DNA of 64,000 nt from Rhododendron vialii (Eukaryota > Streptophyta > Magnoliopsida > Ericales > Ericaceae), in the NCBI RefSeq assembly GCF_030253575.1, contig NC_080559.1:26500501-26564500 (forward strand). Direction: 5' to 3'. Shown one piece after another: positions 34,694-46,632 of the stretch. Positions within the stretch are counted from its first letter, which is position 1. Each line of letters starts with the position of its first letter. Below the pieces are notes generated by a model that saw nothing but the letters and a program-made list of their open reading frames with translations, was not told the DNA's origin and made no database searches. The translations under genes were made by a program, and so were the position numbers.

Positions 34694-35636
34694 TTTGTTT
34701 TGGAAAATTAGTTTTGGCTATTTTGGCAACGGTTTCTGGATTTCCCATTATGAACAGTTTTTTTTATTTGGAAAAAGGGATTAACATAATTGGGAAGTTG
34801 GTCTCAAACAGAGACTTGTGCAATTTTTTGACTCTTATTAGTCAGTGGGTGTTTCCATTACAAAGTCAGTGCTTAGATAATTTTTTCCCATATGATAGTA
34901 TTTGGATTTGCATAGACACTCCTCTGACTTGTTTTGTTAAGTATTATTGAAGATCAAAGGGTTTTCGTTCTATGAAACAGGTTATGATTATCTTCTGGGA
35001 ATGGTGGAAATTTGATTTTTGTCCATTTGCATTCAAGAACAAAAGTGGTTTTATACGGTCTGGACATTTTATGAGTTTTCTGGATTTGTTAAATCTCTGT
35101 GCTCGGCATAGCAAAAATTGGTTTTCCATAGTGCATTATACAATTTTGCTCACGTAGTCCGTGCTTCGGAAAGTTGTAAATTTTTTGTTATTGCTAATTG
35201 TTTTGAAAATTCGCCACAACTCTACTGGCGGCTGTTCTTTTGATAACTTGATTGGCTGTTATAATTGGGTGCTTCAAGTTTGTGGAATCTTGTAAAGGCA
35301 AAACCCATTTTTTCGCAGCAAAAGGAAAGCAAAAAAAAAAAACCGTTACTCATTCTTATTGAAAGCAGTACTTGATATCTTGGGATAAGTTTTGGTTTGA
35401 CCAGTTGACTAGGTTAATTGGTTTCAATTGTTCTGATTGTAGCATTTTAATGTCTTATTGTAACAGTTGTTGGTTCATATTACAAGGTTTGAGTTTTGAA
35501 CCGTACTGCATATTAGATTATGTGGCTCCCAATTTGTAATGTTAACCAAATTGTTTAGAGAACAATCTATGTTATATCATATTCGGATTTGAACTTTGTA
35601 CATGTGGGTGGAAGTTTTGGTGATTGATTTCACAGG

Positions 35637-36213
35637 TGATGTAGAACACGTGGAGGCCCATTTCCATGATCAGCTGGACCGAGCCAAGCCCCAAAAGTCC
35701 AAACGGTGTTTAATTTCAGATTACCCAAATTGGCTAAATTCGGACGAGCTCGGAATAGGCCCAAACTTGGTGGGCTGACTTATTTTCGCGCTCCGGTCAA
35801 TACTCATAACCCTAAGTTGATGATCGATGGTGCTTTTCGGCCTAATTCCTTCGTTTAGGTCTTCAATTGCGTTATTTTGCCGTTTTAGGAAAAATTTGTT
35901 TCGTTAATAACTTTTAGACCGTAATTCCTTTTAAGTTGTTTTTTTTTTGGGAAAGTCTTGTTTTTCTTTCCCGTTTTCAGTTTTAGGAAAAGCCCCAAAT
36001 TCTAGGACTTTTTATTCTCCAAGTTTATTTTTAGGGTTTCTAGGGTTCAGCCTATTTAAGGGTTTGTAACCTAGAGTTTATGCAGCTTTTTGATTAATAA
36101 TATTCAGAGATTCTCTCTTTCTTTCTTGTGCGCAAGATTTGCTCGTTGCGACGAGTTGTTTATCTCGTTTGGACTAGTACGCTAACTAGTCTCTCGTAAA
36201 TTCCGCTGCATCA
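35637..36213. mobile_element. Solo LTR nested inside the Copia interior
   Basis: It begins TGATGTAGAACACG and ends CCGCTGCATCA, so the termini TGATG/CATCA are inverted. A perfect 5-bp target-site duplication, ACAGG, lies at 35632-35636 and 36214-36218. Inside are a CTATTTAAGGG promoter-like word and CT-rich sequence near the right end, as in plant LTRs. The superfamily is not determined. Confidence 0.8.
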
Positions 36214-36218
36214 ACAGG

Positions 36219-37858
36219 ATAGCGTCCGGATTGGTTATACGAATTGATGGGCCATAGCTTTCGAAGCTTGGTTATTTCACAGCTCATGGGTATTCATGGT
36301 TGTGAGCAAACTTTTTGCTTACATTGTTTTGCAAGGTTTTATTTGGATATACCATGTTACAGGGTTTAGCCCTTTATTGCATGGATATAAAACTTTGGAC
36401 TTTTCAAAGTTATTGTTTATAACTCTTGAAATCAGGGGGAAAGTTTTGTCCACTACTGTGTTTCTTGGATCAGTAAAGGGTATTACGTTTTCAACATTTC
36501 CGTACTTGAATGATTGTGGGTCATAATTTTGTCATTTACTTTGTTGATTCAAATACCCATTATTTGTTCTTGCAATTTGTTTGCAAAACAGTTTGTGGTT
36601 TAATTGGGGAATTATTGCATGATATATTCAAATCCCTGTGGAGGTTTTCATATCCTAAGATACGGTTTTGGAAACTAAAGGCAGTGAGTCATTCATTGCT
36701 ATTGCCTTGTTTGGTGATTAATTTGAATTGAAAGGGAATCCGGTTTTCTCCTTTTAAGTTTCATCTACTGGGTTTACGTGGATTTTCTTGTGTTCCATTT
36801 ATGTCAATTGAATTTTGGAAAACAACAGGTTCTATTTTCTGGGAGAGCAGTTTAGATATTTGTTGTTTAATAATTAATTTTAAGCCATATGTGACTTAAC
36901 TTTGTGTGGAAGTTTTTGGTAATTATTTCCACAGGATGCTATCACGAGATTATGGATGTGGTGTCACTTTGTTGTGGCATGGGTTAGCACGGTTTGATTC
37001 AGAGTGAGATAGAACTGTTGGTGGTAACCTTCGCAACTACGCGCAACCCACTTGATTGGCATTTAAATGAGTACGTGGACTGATGTCTTTGCTCGGTAAC
37101 AGTGAAGAGTTTGCCCATGGGATCTATACTTTGATAGTTGGTCACATAATGACTTTTCAGTTTGTGACTAATCCTCGGAGCAGAAGGATTTGTCTATTTG
37201 TTGTTTAGGCAACAGTTTGATTTGAGGCTAATCTGGACTAACTTTTGTTAGTGAAGATTTTTGATAAATGTTACCACAGGGAGGATGATCTGAACTTGGT
37301 ATGTTGGAGTCAACCTGTTGTGTGACATTGGAGTAATCTGTCTAGTAGATAGCTTGGCGAATGCTCAAAAGGGGGAATAAAAACCTGTCTGGTTTCGGCT
37401 TTGGTCAGTCGTGTGCGACTGGGCCTCAAAGTGGTGGGCTACGGCTTTAGTTAGTCGTGTGCGACTCGACTTCAAATCATTGGATCGTTTGGCCTCTGGA
37501 GTAGTCTACTTGACTTCGGCTTTGACACTGCTCGGCCTTGGTCTTGTGTTTGATCTGCTCGGTGTAGACAATTTTTGTACTCGGCTTTGTTGGGCCAAGT
37601 GTTTTCAGAAATATGTCTGAATAAGAAAATTCTTGTGTTGGTGCGCCAACCATGATTCCTACAGGAACAAATTCCTCTCATTTAGGAAATGAGCAGGATA
37701 GGCAAGTGATTGCCTTGTAAGGGTCCAAGTGACAGACTTTTATCAATGAGTTGAAAAAAGTACTGAGCATTGGATTTAGTCCACACCGAGGAGTGTGATA
37801 TACAGTTGCCTTCGAATGTAGGGGTGTCTCCCAAAGGTAGCTGTACCTCCATCTAAAA
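36219..37858. other. Copia interior, unrecognised
   Basis: No recognisable retroviral-type domain was found. The word GGAAGTTTTTGGT...CACAGG recurs three times (before 35637, near 36912 and near 37255). The word AGTCGTGTGCGACT occurs twice near 37410 and 37460, with a relative in the LTRs. These look like old internal repeats of the element. Confidence 0.4.
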
Positions 37859-38557
37859 ATGAAAGATATGGGCCTTGCAGATGTGATACTGGATGTTAAA
37901 ATCACCAGAACATTTGATAGATTTGCGCTATCTCAGTCTCATTATGTTGATAAGATTCTTGAGAAGTTCAGCAAGTTTGATATGAATATAGCAAGGACTC
38001 CTGTGGATGTGAATATCCACTTATCCAAGAATGTGGGGGTAGGCGTATCCCAGTTGAAGTATTCTCGGATAATAGGGAGTCTGATGTACTTGATGAGTTG
38101 TACAAGGCCTGGCATAACCTATTCAGTTAGCAGATTGAGTAGATACATGAGTAATCCAAGGGATGACCATTGGAAGGCGATAGTGAGAGTACTACGTTAT
38201 TTGAGGTATACTCGTGATTTGGGACTACACTACACCACATATCCAGCAGTACTAGAAGGGTACTGTGATGCTAACTGGATATCAGATATGAAAGACTCGA
38301 AATCCACGAGTATATGTCTTCACATTTAGTGGTGCGGCTATCTCTTGGAAATCTTCAAAACAGACGTGTATAACACGGTCTACGTTGGAATCTGAATTCA
38401 TTGCTTTAGATAAGGCAAGTGAAGAGGGAGAATGGCAACGCCAGGTTCTAGAAGATATTCCAAGATGGTCGAAACTTGTGCCAACAATTTGCATCCATTA
38501 TGATAGTAAATTAGTGATTGGAAGGGTGTGTAACACGTATAATGGTAAGTCGTCATA
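37859..38557 (+). pseudogene. Copia reverse transcriptase C-terminus and RNase H, frameshifted
   Basis: The first part (37859-38329) carries Copia landmarks: [14 protein letters not shown], the [15 protein letters not shown] block, [13 protein letters not shown], and YCDANW with the first RNase H aspartate. A frame change near 38310 moves the RNase H continuation (SWKSSKQ, then RSTLESEF) to another frame. That frame stops near 38557. The catalytic YVDD part of the polymerase lies upstream and is not recognisable, so the protein is broken. Confidence 0.88.
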
Positions 38558-39306
38558 GACACAATACCATTAGACGCTCTCAACTAGGGTTGTTACTGTT
38601 GACTGTGTAAAGTTAAAGGACAACATTGCGGATCCGCTAACCAAATGGTTAAACAAAGAGCTAGTTAAGAAAGCATCGAAAGGAATGAGGCTAAAGCCTA
38701 CTATGCTCGTGTGTACCGTGAAGGAAACCCAACCTAGCTGACTGGAGATCCCAAGATCTAGATTCAATGGGACAACCTACTTGCGAGTAACGGAGAACGA
38801 TCACTGTGGAGACATGCTCTCCTGCTCATTCCTATGGTGCGAAACAGTGATACCTGCAAAATGGAAACAGGTTAAACATTCCTTTTAATGACTCTTATGC
38901 GCTGGAATGCTAGGCGGGCGGGGTATAGCAGGATACCCTTTATAAGAAGGTCACCTATGTGAGTGTGAAGTGGGGCCGCCTCTTTGGGAATTTAGAAAGG
39001 CAAAATTCTTGAGAAAATACTTGCAGAACTAGGAAGGGGTGTCATGGCCAAAACAAACCCAACAGTGAGAACTAAAGCGTGTTTGGAGAAGTTTCGTGTG
39101 AGGCCTGTTGTCTTGGTTTACACAAAAGGCAGAACAGTTCAAGACATCATGTTCACTGGTCAGCCAGTAAATCCGATATGTTTTCACAAGGGAAGGTTCA
39201 TAGCCAAAAGCTACCTATCCTATGCAGGATTTTTCCGTTTGTACTCTCTCTCATGTTAGCTTTGTCTTCCAAGTCGGTTTCTGCCAATTTCATTAATGTG
39301 GGGGAT

Positions 39307-40184
39307 TGTTGAAAAATGAAATTTTACCAAAGAGAATTTTGGTGGGACCCACACCGCGTGAGGTGGGCACTACAATAGTGAATAAATTCCATTAAAGATG
39401 AAAGAGAAATTGTCTCATTATGGGAATTGGAAAGGCCAAATGACGTGCGTACGCGCCATCACCAAACACCTAAATTAGACTGGGGCCGGGGCCAGAGCTC
39501 AGGATTCGTGGGCCCGCGACCTGTGGTTCGAGGTCTGTGGTCTATGGTCTAATCTAGATTGATTTGGAATTGATTGTGCTTTATTGAGTTTATACCATTC
39601 GCGTTTGGATGGACCAAAATCAGTTGTGCGCGACTGATTAACTTTGGGTTGAATGCCTAGAATAAAACCCACAATTTGATTATGGAATCAATTGCTGGAT
39701 TAATGGCTAGCTGTAGCAGTTTTCTCCAGAAATTGAATTCTTCATATTCAATATGAAATATTGAATTGGCCCTATTGAATGGGCATGCTCCCCCTATTGA
39801 ATTTTTTGTATTCAATGAGAAGGCTCTTCCTCGTTTATATAAAGGAGTTCGGCTCCTTTGTTTCAAGACCAAGAAATCTAAAGAGTTTCTCCTTCTTCTT
39901 GAAATCCTTCTTCTTCTAGAGAGAGTACAAACACAAGTTGGTTCGATGAGCAGTCTACGGCGGTGCTCCGGCGGCTATGTGGGAACCGAGTCAACCCTGG
40001 GAGACAAACACCGACACAACCTCCAGCACCGGTGAGACGGCGAATTTGTCTTAAAGGCACCGTTGTACAAAACGGGTCTCGGTTTGCAAATTCTTGTTCC
40101 CTACTTACAATTTATGTTTATGTTTCATATTCTGTAATTCCAATTCATGTAATATTCTGTTCAATTGTAAATTTCCAAAAATTA
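39307..40184 (+). repeat. 3' LTR of the Copia element
   Basis: It begins TGTTGAAAAATGAAATTTTA right after the polypurine tract and matches the 5' LTR over its whole length, with scattered substitutions and short indels. High similarity suggests a fairly recent insertion despite the damaged interior. Confidence 0.88.
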
Positions 40185-40641
40185 GTAAAATCGATTACTG
40201 GTTTTCCACACTATCTTTTCCTACAGAGATCACCCCTGTCAGCATATTCTATTAATTCCTCTACCTAATTAACGGGAAGAGTGACAGTGAAAAATGCTTC
40301 ATACTACAAGGGTGAAATTGACATGAAAAATAATACAAGGACCATTTTGAAACCTTCTATATTGTTCAGGGACCTGAAAAAAAAAGATAGATAAGCCATC
40401 TATCTATCCATCCATCTATACATACGCATGTATGTATAGTTTGTGCCCTAATTCTATCAACATTGAACGCGATCGAGAGGAAAGTCCTGAAGATCGCGTG
40501 TTTTGTCTGGAGGTGAGTATCCTTTGCCTTGGCGAACATGATTTTTGGTTCTTCACGTATATATGTACGTATAGTTGTTTGTTTCTTTGGTGATGGTTTC
40601 AATAATAATTTTTGTTTTTCGGGTTTAAGGCAAAAGGAGAT

Positions 40642-40779
40642 ATGGCTGTGGAATTAGCAAGGGGCTATGGGGAAACATTGCGTTTGCAATATTTGATCGC
40701 TGAAATAGGGGAAATTCTAGATGAAGCATATGCAGGATATGGATATTCTTTTTCATCTGACTCCGAATTTGATTTTTAA
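40642..40779 (+). CDS. Small open reading frame, possible 5' exon of the next gene
   Basis: A 45-codon frame starts at MAVELARGYGETLRLQYL and ends in a Ser/Asp/Phe-rich tail. It is preceded by an acceptor-like TTTTCGGGTTTAAG. The composition looks protein-like, and it lies 1.6 kb upstream of the cystatin-like exons on the same strand. I cannot splice it to them in frame. It may be an upstream ORF, a decayed first exon or chance. Confidence 0.22.
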   Translation: MAVELARGYGETLRLQYLIAEIGEILDEAYAGYGYSFSSDSEFDF

Positions 40780-42344
40780 TGGTCGTTGCCTTGGGTTAGC
40801 ATTAAGGTAAGTAGTAGAAGCAATAGTTAGTTGTATTATTTTCCTAATGACTCTACATTATATTCTAATTTTGAATGAGTTAAACAACCTTTTCAGTCAA
40901 CAATTTACAGGACTGCAACTTGCCTGGTGCCGAAATCTTGAAAAGTCTAGTGTTTTCAACTCTCGCTCTTGGACCTTATGATGAATAGTATGCTCTCTCT
41001 TGCTCTCTTGATTACTAATATGTTTTGTCATTTTTGTTTCCGGTTTTGCTCTATTTTCTTACTAGTTTAGTTTTAATTCATGTGAAATTTGTATCACCCA
41101 ATGGCATTATGTTCGTTTGAAATTCGTATCATGATGGAGACATAGGGAACATTTGGGGTCTGCAGGATAATGGAGCCCCAAGATTAGTTATGTTGTGTTT
41201 GGTTTGAGGGGGATAAAGATTGAATAAACTTGGAATGAAGAGATCATGATTATTCTTTTTACAATTAGATGAGGAGGGAGAATAATCCGGAGGGTGGGGG
41301 ACTTGCTAACCTTTGATGCCGAGATTGCAATCCCACTTCCATGGTATGAGGAAACCTGCAGTTTCAAATTTTCTCAGGATTAGCTAGTCCCCCATCTGTG
41401 GCTTTATAGGACTCAAACTCCCACTTAGTAATTGGTGTAAGGAATTATCCCTCCAGACCTCTTGGATTATTTTTGTCTTTAATCCAATTTTCAAAAGTGA
41501 TTCTCTACTCTTTATCATGTCCTTTATCTCCCACCCGAATTAATTATAGCACAATTTTTCCGGTACCCCATACAATCCCATCTATTATCTCTAGGACACA
41601 CATCTCCCCTCTATCCCCATCACTAATCCCATCTTTCCAATAATTCGGAAATCAAGCGTGGGATATTATGTAATCCGCTATGCGGGGTATGAAGTGTTAG
41701 TGGACAAATACACCATCCATGTCTACTCTAGCTTTGTGTTCCTAATTCCCATAAGCATCAAATTGTGAACCATGGGGTAACATAAATGCCCCTAATTTCC
41801 CCTCCCATATCTGCGAAACGTGCTTGGATAAATTTTTTTAACGTTTTCTTTCTATTTGTCAAAGAGACTAGAATTAGGCATGCACCACTTGCTAAGGCAA
41901 AAGATGCAAGAGGCGCAAGCCTGGAGCGCCTATGGTGTATATCTTTTACGGTTCCTGGCCCTGCCCTTTTTATGGCATGCAACCTCGGGTCTAAGTGCAC
42001 GCCTAGGCTCACCTTTAACCACTCTGGGTATGGATTAGTTCCTTGTCTAGGAGTTGCTAACCAAACAATGGACTAGATGAGACTATTATGAACTAGTCCA
42101 ATCCCATGAGAAATTATGGGGGACATGGGCTAAGCATTATGAGGGATTGGGGATTGGGAGGCAATGAGGGATTAGGGAACATGCGGTTCTACCAAATTTT
42201 GAGTCCTTTGTTGGTGGGATAGTGGGGGAGGACGTCGACTATTTTTTTAGTCCTCTATTTGGTCTGAGGGTTATTGCCTCGGGACAAAGCATAGGCCTTC
42301 CTGTTTGCCTAAAAATCATAGAGTTGGATTTTGTCTTAAAATTG
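40780..42344. other. No supported gene
   Basis: This may contain introns or 5' sequence of the cystatin-like gene. Short frames occur, but none has family resemblance. I see no repeat structure. Confidence 0.4.
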
Positions 42345-43085
42345 ATGAAACTTGTCAACTGCAACAGCATTGGATGGGACCAAAAGAAATCCTACGCTAG
42401 AGAAGATGATGATGAAGATTCCGACGAGGGATGTTTTGTTGCTAATGGCTATCGCAAAATGACAAAAGAAGAGCACGAGGATTACAACAATCAGATAAAT
42501 GAGAACATGGTGATTAGTAAATGTGGCATATTATTTGTCGTCTATGTGTTTGTTTATTTTTCTAATTGATTATTGGTATTTTTCATTCGGTATGCTTAGT
42601 ATAATTATATCATTCTGATGATTTAATCTACCTGTTGAGTTGATATTAACAGGGCTTTGACGTCATGGTTCCCACTGATGTAGCTGGGTGTGGTATACAA
42701 AAGCCATTCCGGTGGAGCTTTGAGGTGGACGAGCCTGTTTCGAACCATCTCAAATATTGCGCAGAATTGGCTGTTAAGTCCTATAACAAGAATTATGTAA
42801 GTACCTATCTGCGTCTGTCCTTTAAAGTTCTTTCGTGATTGCCACTTTTACTGTCTAAATTATCTTTTGTGTTATTGAGTGAATTTGTTGAAATTGTAGA
42901 AAACAACATTTGCGTTTGGCAAGCTCCTCAAGGCAAACAAGGAGACGTGTTGTTCGGTAAACTATATTACCTTTGAGGCCATGGATGGAAGCGGCGTACG
43001 TGAGACTTTCCAAGCTATCGTGCATGAGGAGGAACCTTTGAGTGGCTACAAAGTCTGTTTTTGCAGGATCAAACCAAAATCTTAA
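42345..43085 (+). CDS. Cystatin/UPF0725-like domain protein
   Basis: Three exons join in frame: 42345-42509, 42653-42796 and 42900-43085, with GT-AG introns of 143 and 103 bp, giving 164 aa from the ATG at 42345. The first exon holds an acidic run (EDDDEDSDEG) and the word TKEEHEDYNNQINEN. The rest (GFDVMVP, AELAVKSYNKNY, LLKANKETCCSVNYITFEAMD, FQAIVHEE) has the layout of the plant cystatin-like/UPF0725 families: a helix followed by strands with LLKAN and YITFEA. The QxVxG inhibitor loop of true cystatins is not visible, so protease inhibition should not be assumed. An alternative is that exon 1 starts at an acceptor at 42368 and the real N-terminus lies upstream. It may be a decayed family member. 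Confidence 0.55.
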
Positions 43086-43687
43086 ATACTCGAAGGTGTG
43101 ATTTTTAGTCATCTTGTTCCTTTCTTTTCTGATCCAATATGATTTTTGCGTCGTATGAATTTGTCATGTGAAGGCATCGCTGTTCTTAGTGATGTGATAG
43201 TATGTTGAAGGTGTGAGTAATGAACTTCTTTATATTGAGAAGGATAAATTGTTTTATGTTTCTAGAAATTATTGTTCGCTATAGTGAACAATTTGATATT
43301 GACATTAGTTATCTTAGATTTTTACCCCATCTATTTTTTAGATGGGTAAAGAATAGATTCTAGGGCCCTGACTTGGTAAAAGTACAGATCATCATTTTTA
43401 TGTAGTCGTACGCATTTCTTGTTGACAACTTCTAAGTATCTCACTTACCTTAATGATACTGTTGGGCAAAGAAAGACCAGTGAGTATGGGAAATGGGGCG
43501 AGTAAGCAGCCCACTGGAGATTTTTTATGAACAGAGCTAAGGGCCAGTCCGATATTCCATATCCAATTTAGTTCCCAACTTTGTTTACTTTTATTACTAC
43601 TTGGTTCCTATTTCTTTGCCTATGCATTTGTATCTCATGTGAATTCATGATTATCGTACCACATTAAGGTTCACACACACACACACA

Positions 43688-43755
<68 letters not shown>

Positions 43756-44144
43756 TGTAGGATCTCTTCTGTGGCTCAGTCAATCAGTCTGCTTGCTTAC
43801 TGGTTTGATGACATCCTATCCTGTCCTTATAAAATGTGGTTGTGGAAGTCTAATTTGAAGTTGTTTGGACCTATCAATGGAAGAATATCATTTGTTTGTT
43901 TTGACATATGGATTTGCTCTCTTATTGACTTTTGTGGATGAAAACACTGAATATTTTCTAGTTGTTTCATTTATGTGTGTGAGTCAACTACTTGTATGTG
44001 GGTTTCTTGATGAATCTATTTTGATACTGTATGACAAGACATGTGCAAAGCTGTGTTTGCCGGTGAAGTAGCCGTAATTCTTTTTCCAAGGGCTCACCTG
44101 AATGCCCTAGATTGCAGTATGTGATATTTCAGTTGGTTTAGTTT
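43086..44144. other. Non-genic except for a microsatellite
   Basis: It should contain the 3' end of the cystatin-like transcript. Besides the CA/TA microsatellite I see nothing. The open frame at 43865-44071 has no resemblance to known proteins. Confidence 0.45.
43672..43750. repeat. Compound (CA)n(TA)n microsatellite
   Basis: About 50 bp of CA units with one interruption pass directly into about 26 bp of TA units. It should be highly variable between individuals. Confidence 0.95.
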
Positions 44145-44826
44145 GGTGTGCGGTCCCTTTTCATTGGCCCAAAGCAAGGAGGGGCTAGTTGTAGCAGTTC
44201 CTGTATTGAAAACTTTCAGAACGTTATGTCACAGTGTGCTCTTATGGATTTGGAATTTGAAGGTAACCCCTTCACCTGGACCAACAATCAACTTGGTGAG
44301 GCCAACATGGTTTCTATGGAATGGCTTCATAAATTCCCTACACTAAAACTCAGATCACTACCCTCTTATTCTGAATTGTTGCGTCCCTTTAAAGAAAGTT
44401 CAAAAAATCTTTCAAAATTTGAGTCGATGTCATCCCAACTGTGAAGGTGTCATTTCATCATCGTGGCTCTCAATCCAATTAAGGGGTTCCCCATGTACAG
44501 GTTGTCAACGTAGTCTCCAACAATGGAGCAAAGCAGAATTTGGAAATAACAAGCGTAAGTTGGAAGATATATATATTTCTAAGTTGGAAGATCTTAAATT
44601 GCCAATTTACAGGCTTCTACTCCTTCTCAACTTTCTGGGTTGCTGCAACGACAGATCACAAGTGAAATTGAGCTTCTCCTTAACCGTGAAGAGATGTATT
44701 ACCACCAGAGGTCAAGGATTAGGTGGTTGAATTACGGGAACAAGAATAGTACCGCTTCTATTACCACCAGAGGTCAAGGATTAGGTGGTTGAATTACGGG
44801 AACAAGAATAGTATCGCTTCTTCCAT
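44145..44826 (+). pseudogene. LINE endonuclease-to-RT linker fragment
   Basis: The first part reads like the end of a plant LINE endonuclease (CALMDLEFEGNPFTWTNNQ, where NPFTWTN is diagnostic). It is followed, after frame changes, by QQWSKAEFGN and the linker words EIELLLN and RSRIRWLNYGN. Several indels and stops are present and the reverse transcriptase proper is absent. No poly(A) tail or target-site duplication is found, so it is a fragment. Confidence 0.75.
44698..44821. repeat. 62-bp tandem duplication inside the LINE fragment
   Basis: Two units (44698-44759 and 44760-44821) start ATTACCACCAGAGGTCAAGG and differ at about one base. This shifts and duplicates the linker coding sequence. 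Confidence 0.92.
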
Positions 44827-44908
44827 ATTTTCCTACGGCGGATCAATTATTGATTTATGTTTGGTTATTTAAAATTTTTCAATGACGGGAGAAACCCATT
44901 AACATATA

Positions 44909-45179
44909 CTCCCTCCGTCCCTTATTTATAGTCCGGTATTCTATTTTGGGCTGTCCCTTAATAAGTGTCCATTTTGTAAAGTTAGTGGGTAAAAGTTGAT
45001 GAATTGTCTATTTTGTCCCTAAAAGTAGATTCCATTTTAAAAAGTAAGTGAGTAAAAGTGTAATGATGATGGGTAAGTAGGGAAAGTGGAGGAAAAAATT
45101 GATGTGAAAGGTATAATGATGATGTCTTTTTAATAAGTTGGAATTACGAAGCAAGACACTTAAAAAGGGACGGAGGGAG
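44909..45179. mobile_element. Stowaway MITE
   Basis: The termini CTCCCTCCGTCCCTTATT and GGGACGGAGGGAG are inverted, and TA flanks both sides (44907-44908 and 45180-45181). The element is 271 bp. It is not closely similar inside to the Stowaways at 14.7 kb. Confidence 0.9.
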
Positions 45180-45514
45180 TAGTATATTGCTCAATTCAAA
45201 AAATCCCCTAATTAGGAGTATAACTTAAGATCAATGGAGACTATCTGTTCTCTATTTGTAATGGCCAATTTGGATGTGAAGTCATTTTAAGAAAGAAACG
45301 TGCAAAGTCATTGATTTTATTACTATGTTACTACACCGCTGAGGATATAGGAACTACTTTTTAAAATTTATTTCCAAATAAGGTAACGAACAGTGTATCA
45401 TTAATTCCTTAGATTCTGACATTAGGATAATTTTAAGAGTTTATAAAATTGAAAAGTGTAAAGAAATGAGGGCATAACAATAACCTCTAGAATCATAACA
45501 ATATATATTAGTAA

Positions 45515-45880
45515 GCTTCCAATAAGGGCGATCTTACCGTATTACGGTAAGGGCTTCCCCTTTTTTTCTCTTTCCCGACCAAATTTTGATGATCCGAGCT
45601 GCTCAATGTGTTTAGAACGTGATTTTAAGAGTACCCGCGAAAAATTAGCAAAAAAAATGACCGGAAAGGGATTAATTTGAGCAGTTTTTATTTGAACCGT
45701 TTAATAAAATACAAACAAAAACTGCTCGGATCAAGCCCTTTTCGATCTTTTTTTTTGCTAATTTCTAATGAGTAACCTTAAAATCACGTTCTGAACACAT
45801 TGAGCGGCTCGGATCATCGCAAATTGGTCGGGAAAGGACATCCTTACCGTAATACGGTAAGGGCGCCCTTATTAGAAGTT
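45515..45880. repeat. Fold-back MITE, relative of the 24.0-kb element
   Basis: The left end CTTCCAATAAGGGCG and the right end CGCCCTTATTAGAAG pair. The dyad TTACCGTATTACGGTAAG stands near both ends. The inner words GATGATCCGAGCTGCTCAAT and TTGAGCGGCTCGGATCATC are shared with 24029-24398. A related terminus (ACTTCTAATAAGAGGGCG) occurs alone near 59848. Confidence 0.7.
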
Positions 45881-45899
45881 TTGTATATATATATATATA

Positions 45900-46632
45900 T
45901 TTTGCTACTCTTGTTATAGTCTCTTCGTTTTTTTTTAGTTGAATGGACTTCCTACCTACCAAAAAAAAGAAGAACAATACAGGGTTCTCTTTCTTCCTTT
46001 GAATTTCAATAATACGGACGAGATATTTGTTGTGTGAATTAAAAGAGAAGTGGAAAACTAAAATATTCCTGATCATCGTGTAATATAGTGGCATATTCCA
46101 TAATTTTCATTTTACTTGCGTGGTGTCAATAACAATAGTGGTAGTACGAATAGCAACAACAACAAAAAAGGAATACAATAATCATTTTAAAGTTAAGAAA
46201 CATATGATTCGAACCAAAAAATTGGTCAGTGAAGGGAGGGACAAAATTCTAGGGGAATGACTTTGGTGTCCCGGTCATTTTGGGGACACCGTAAATTTTG
46301 ACATAACAAAATCATTATGAGCATAACCAAAATCCATTATGAGCATAACCAAAATCATTATGAGCATAACAGAACCATAGCAAGGCATAACTTGTTTGTT
46401 ATGCCTTGGTTGGGTTTTGTTATGCCTTTGTTGATTTTTTGGATATTCCTTTGTTATGTCTTATTTGGGTTCTGTTATGCTTGTAATGGGTTTTAGTTAT
46501 GCTCATAATGGTAAAGTTATGCAAAAAATTACGGTGTCCCCAAAATGACTGTGAACACTATAGCATCATCCAAATTCTAGTATTAGCAACGTTCCAAAGC
46601 GAATTCCACCTAAATAATTTTTCTAATTAAAT
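45900..46632. repeat. Second copy of the 31.7-kb dispersed repeat, interrupted
   Basis: Positions 45900-46252 and 46572-46632 align with 31705-32110. The gap is the 319-bp MITE at 46253-46571. A second MITE follows at 46633. Confidence 0.75.
46253..46571. mobile_element. Mutator-like MITE with 9-bp target-site duplication
   Basis: A perfect 9-bp direct repeat, AAATTCTAG, flanks it (46244-46252 and 46572-46580). The inverted arms include CATTTTGGGGACACCGTAA on the left and TTACGGTGTCCCCAAAATGA on the right. The core is built from words such as GCATAACCAAAATC and their complements. The uninterrupted repeat copy at 31.7-32.1 kb represents the empty site. Confidence 0.85.

Larger units (their letters stand above)
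33815..40184 (+). mobile_element. Decayed Copia-type LTR retrotransposon
   Basis: Two closely similar direct repeats of about 878 bp bound a 4.6-kb interior. A polypurine tract (TGTGGGGGAT) lies directly before the 3' LTR. The interior keeps only the end of reverse transcriptase and part of RNase H. I could not identify gag, protease, integrase, a convincing primer-binding site or a target-site duplication. Most of the interior from 34700 to 37800 is unrecognised sequence plus a solo LTR of another element. Confidence 0.85.

Noticed and set aside
40226..40236. CAGAGAT matching the 5' flank of the Copia element as a target-site duplication
   Set aside because: It lies about 40 bp beyond the end of LTR similarity, so it is probably coincidence.
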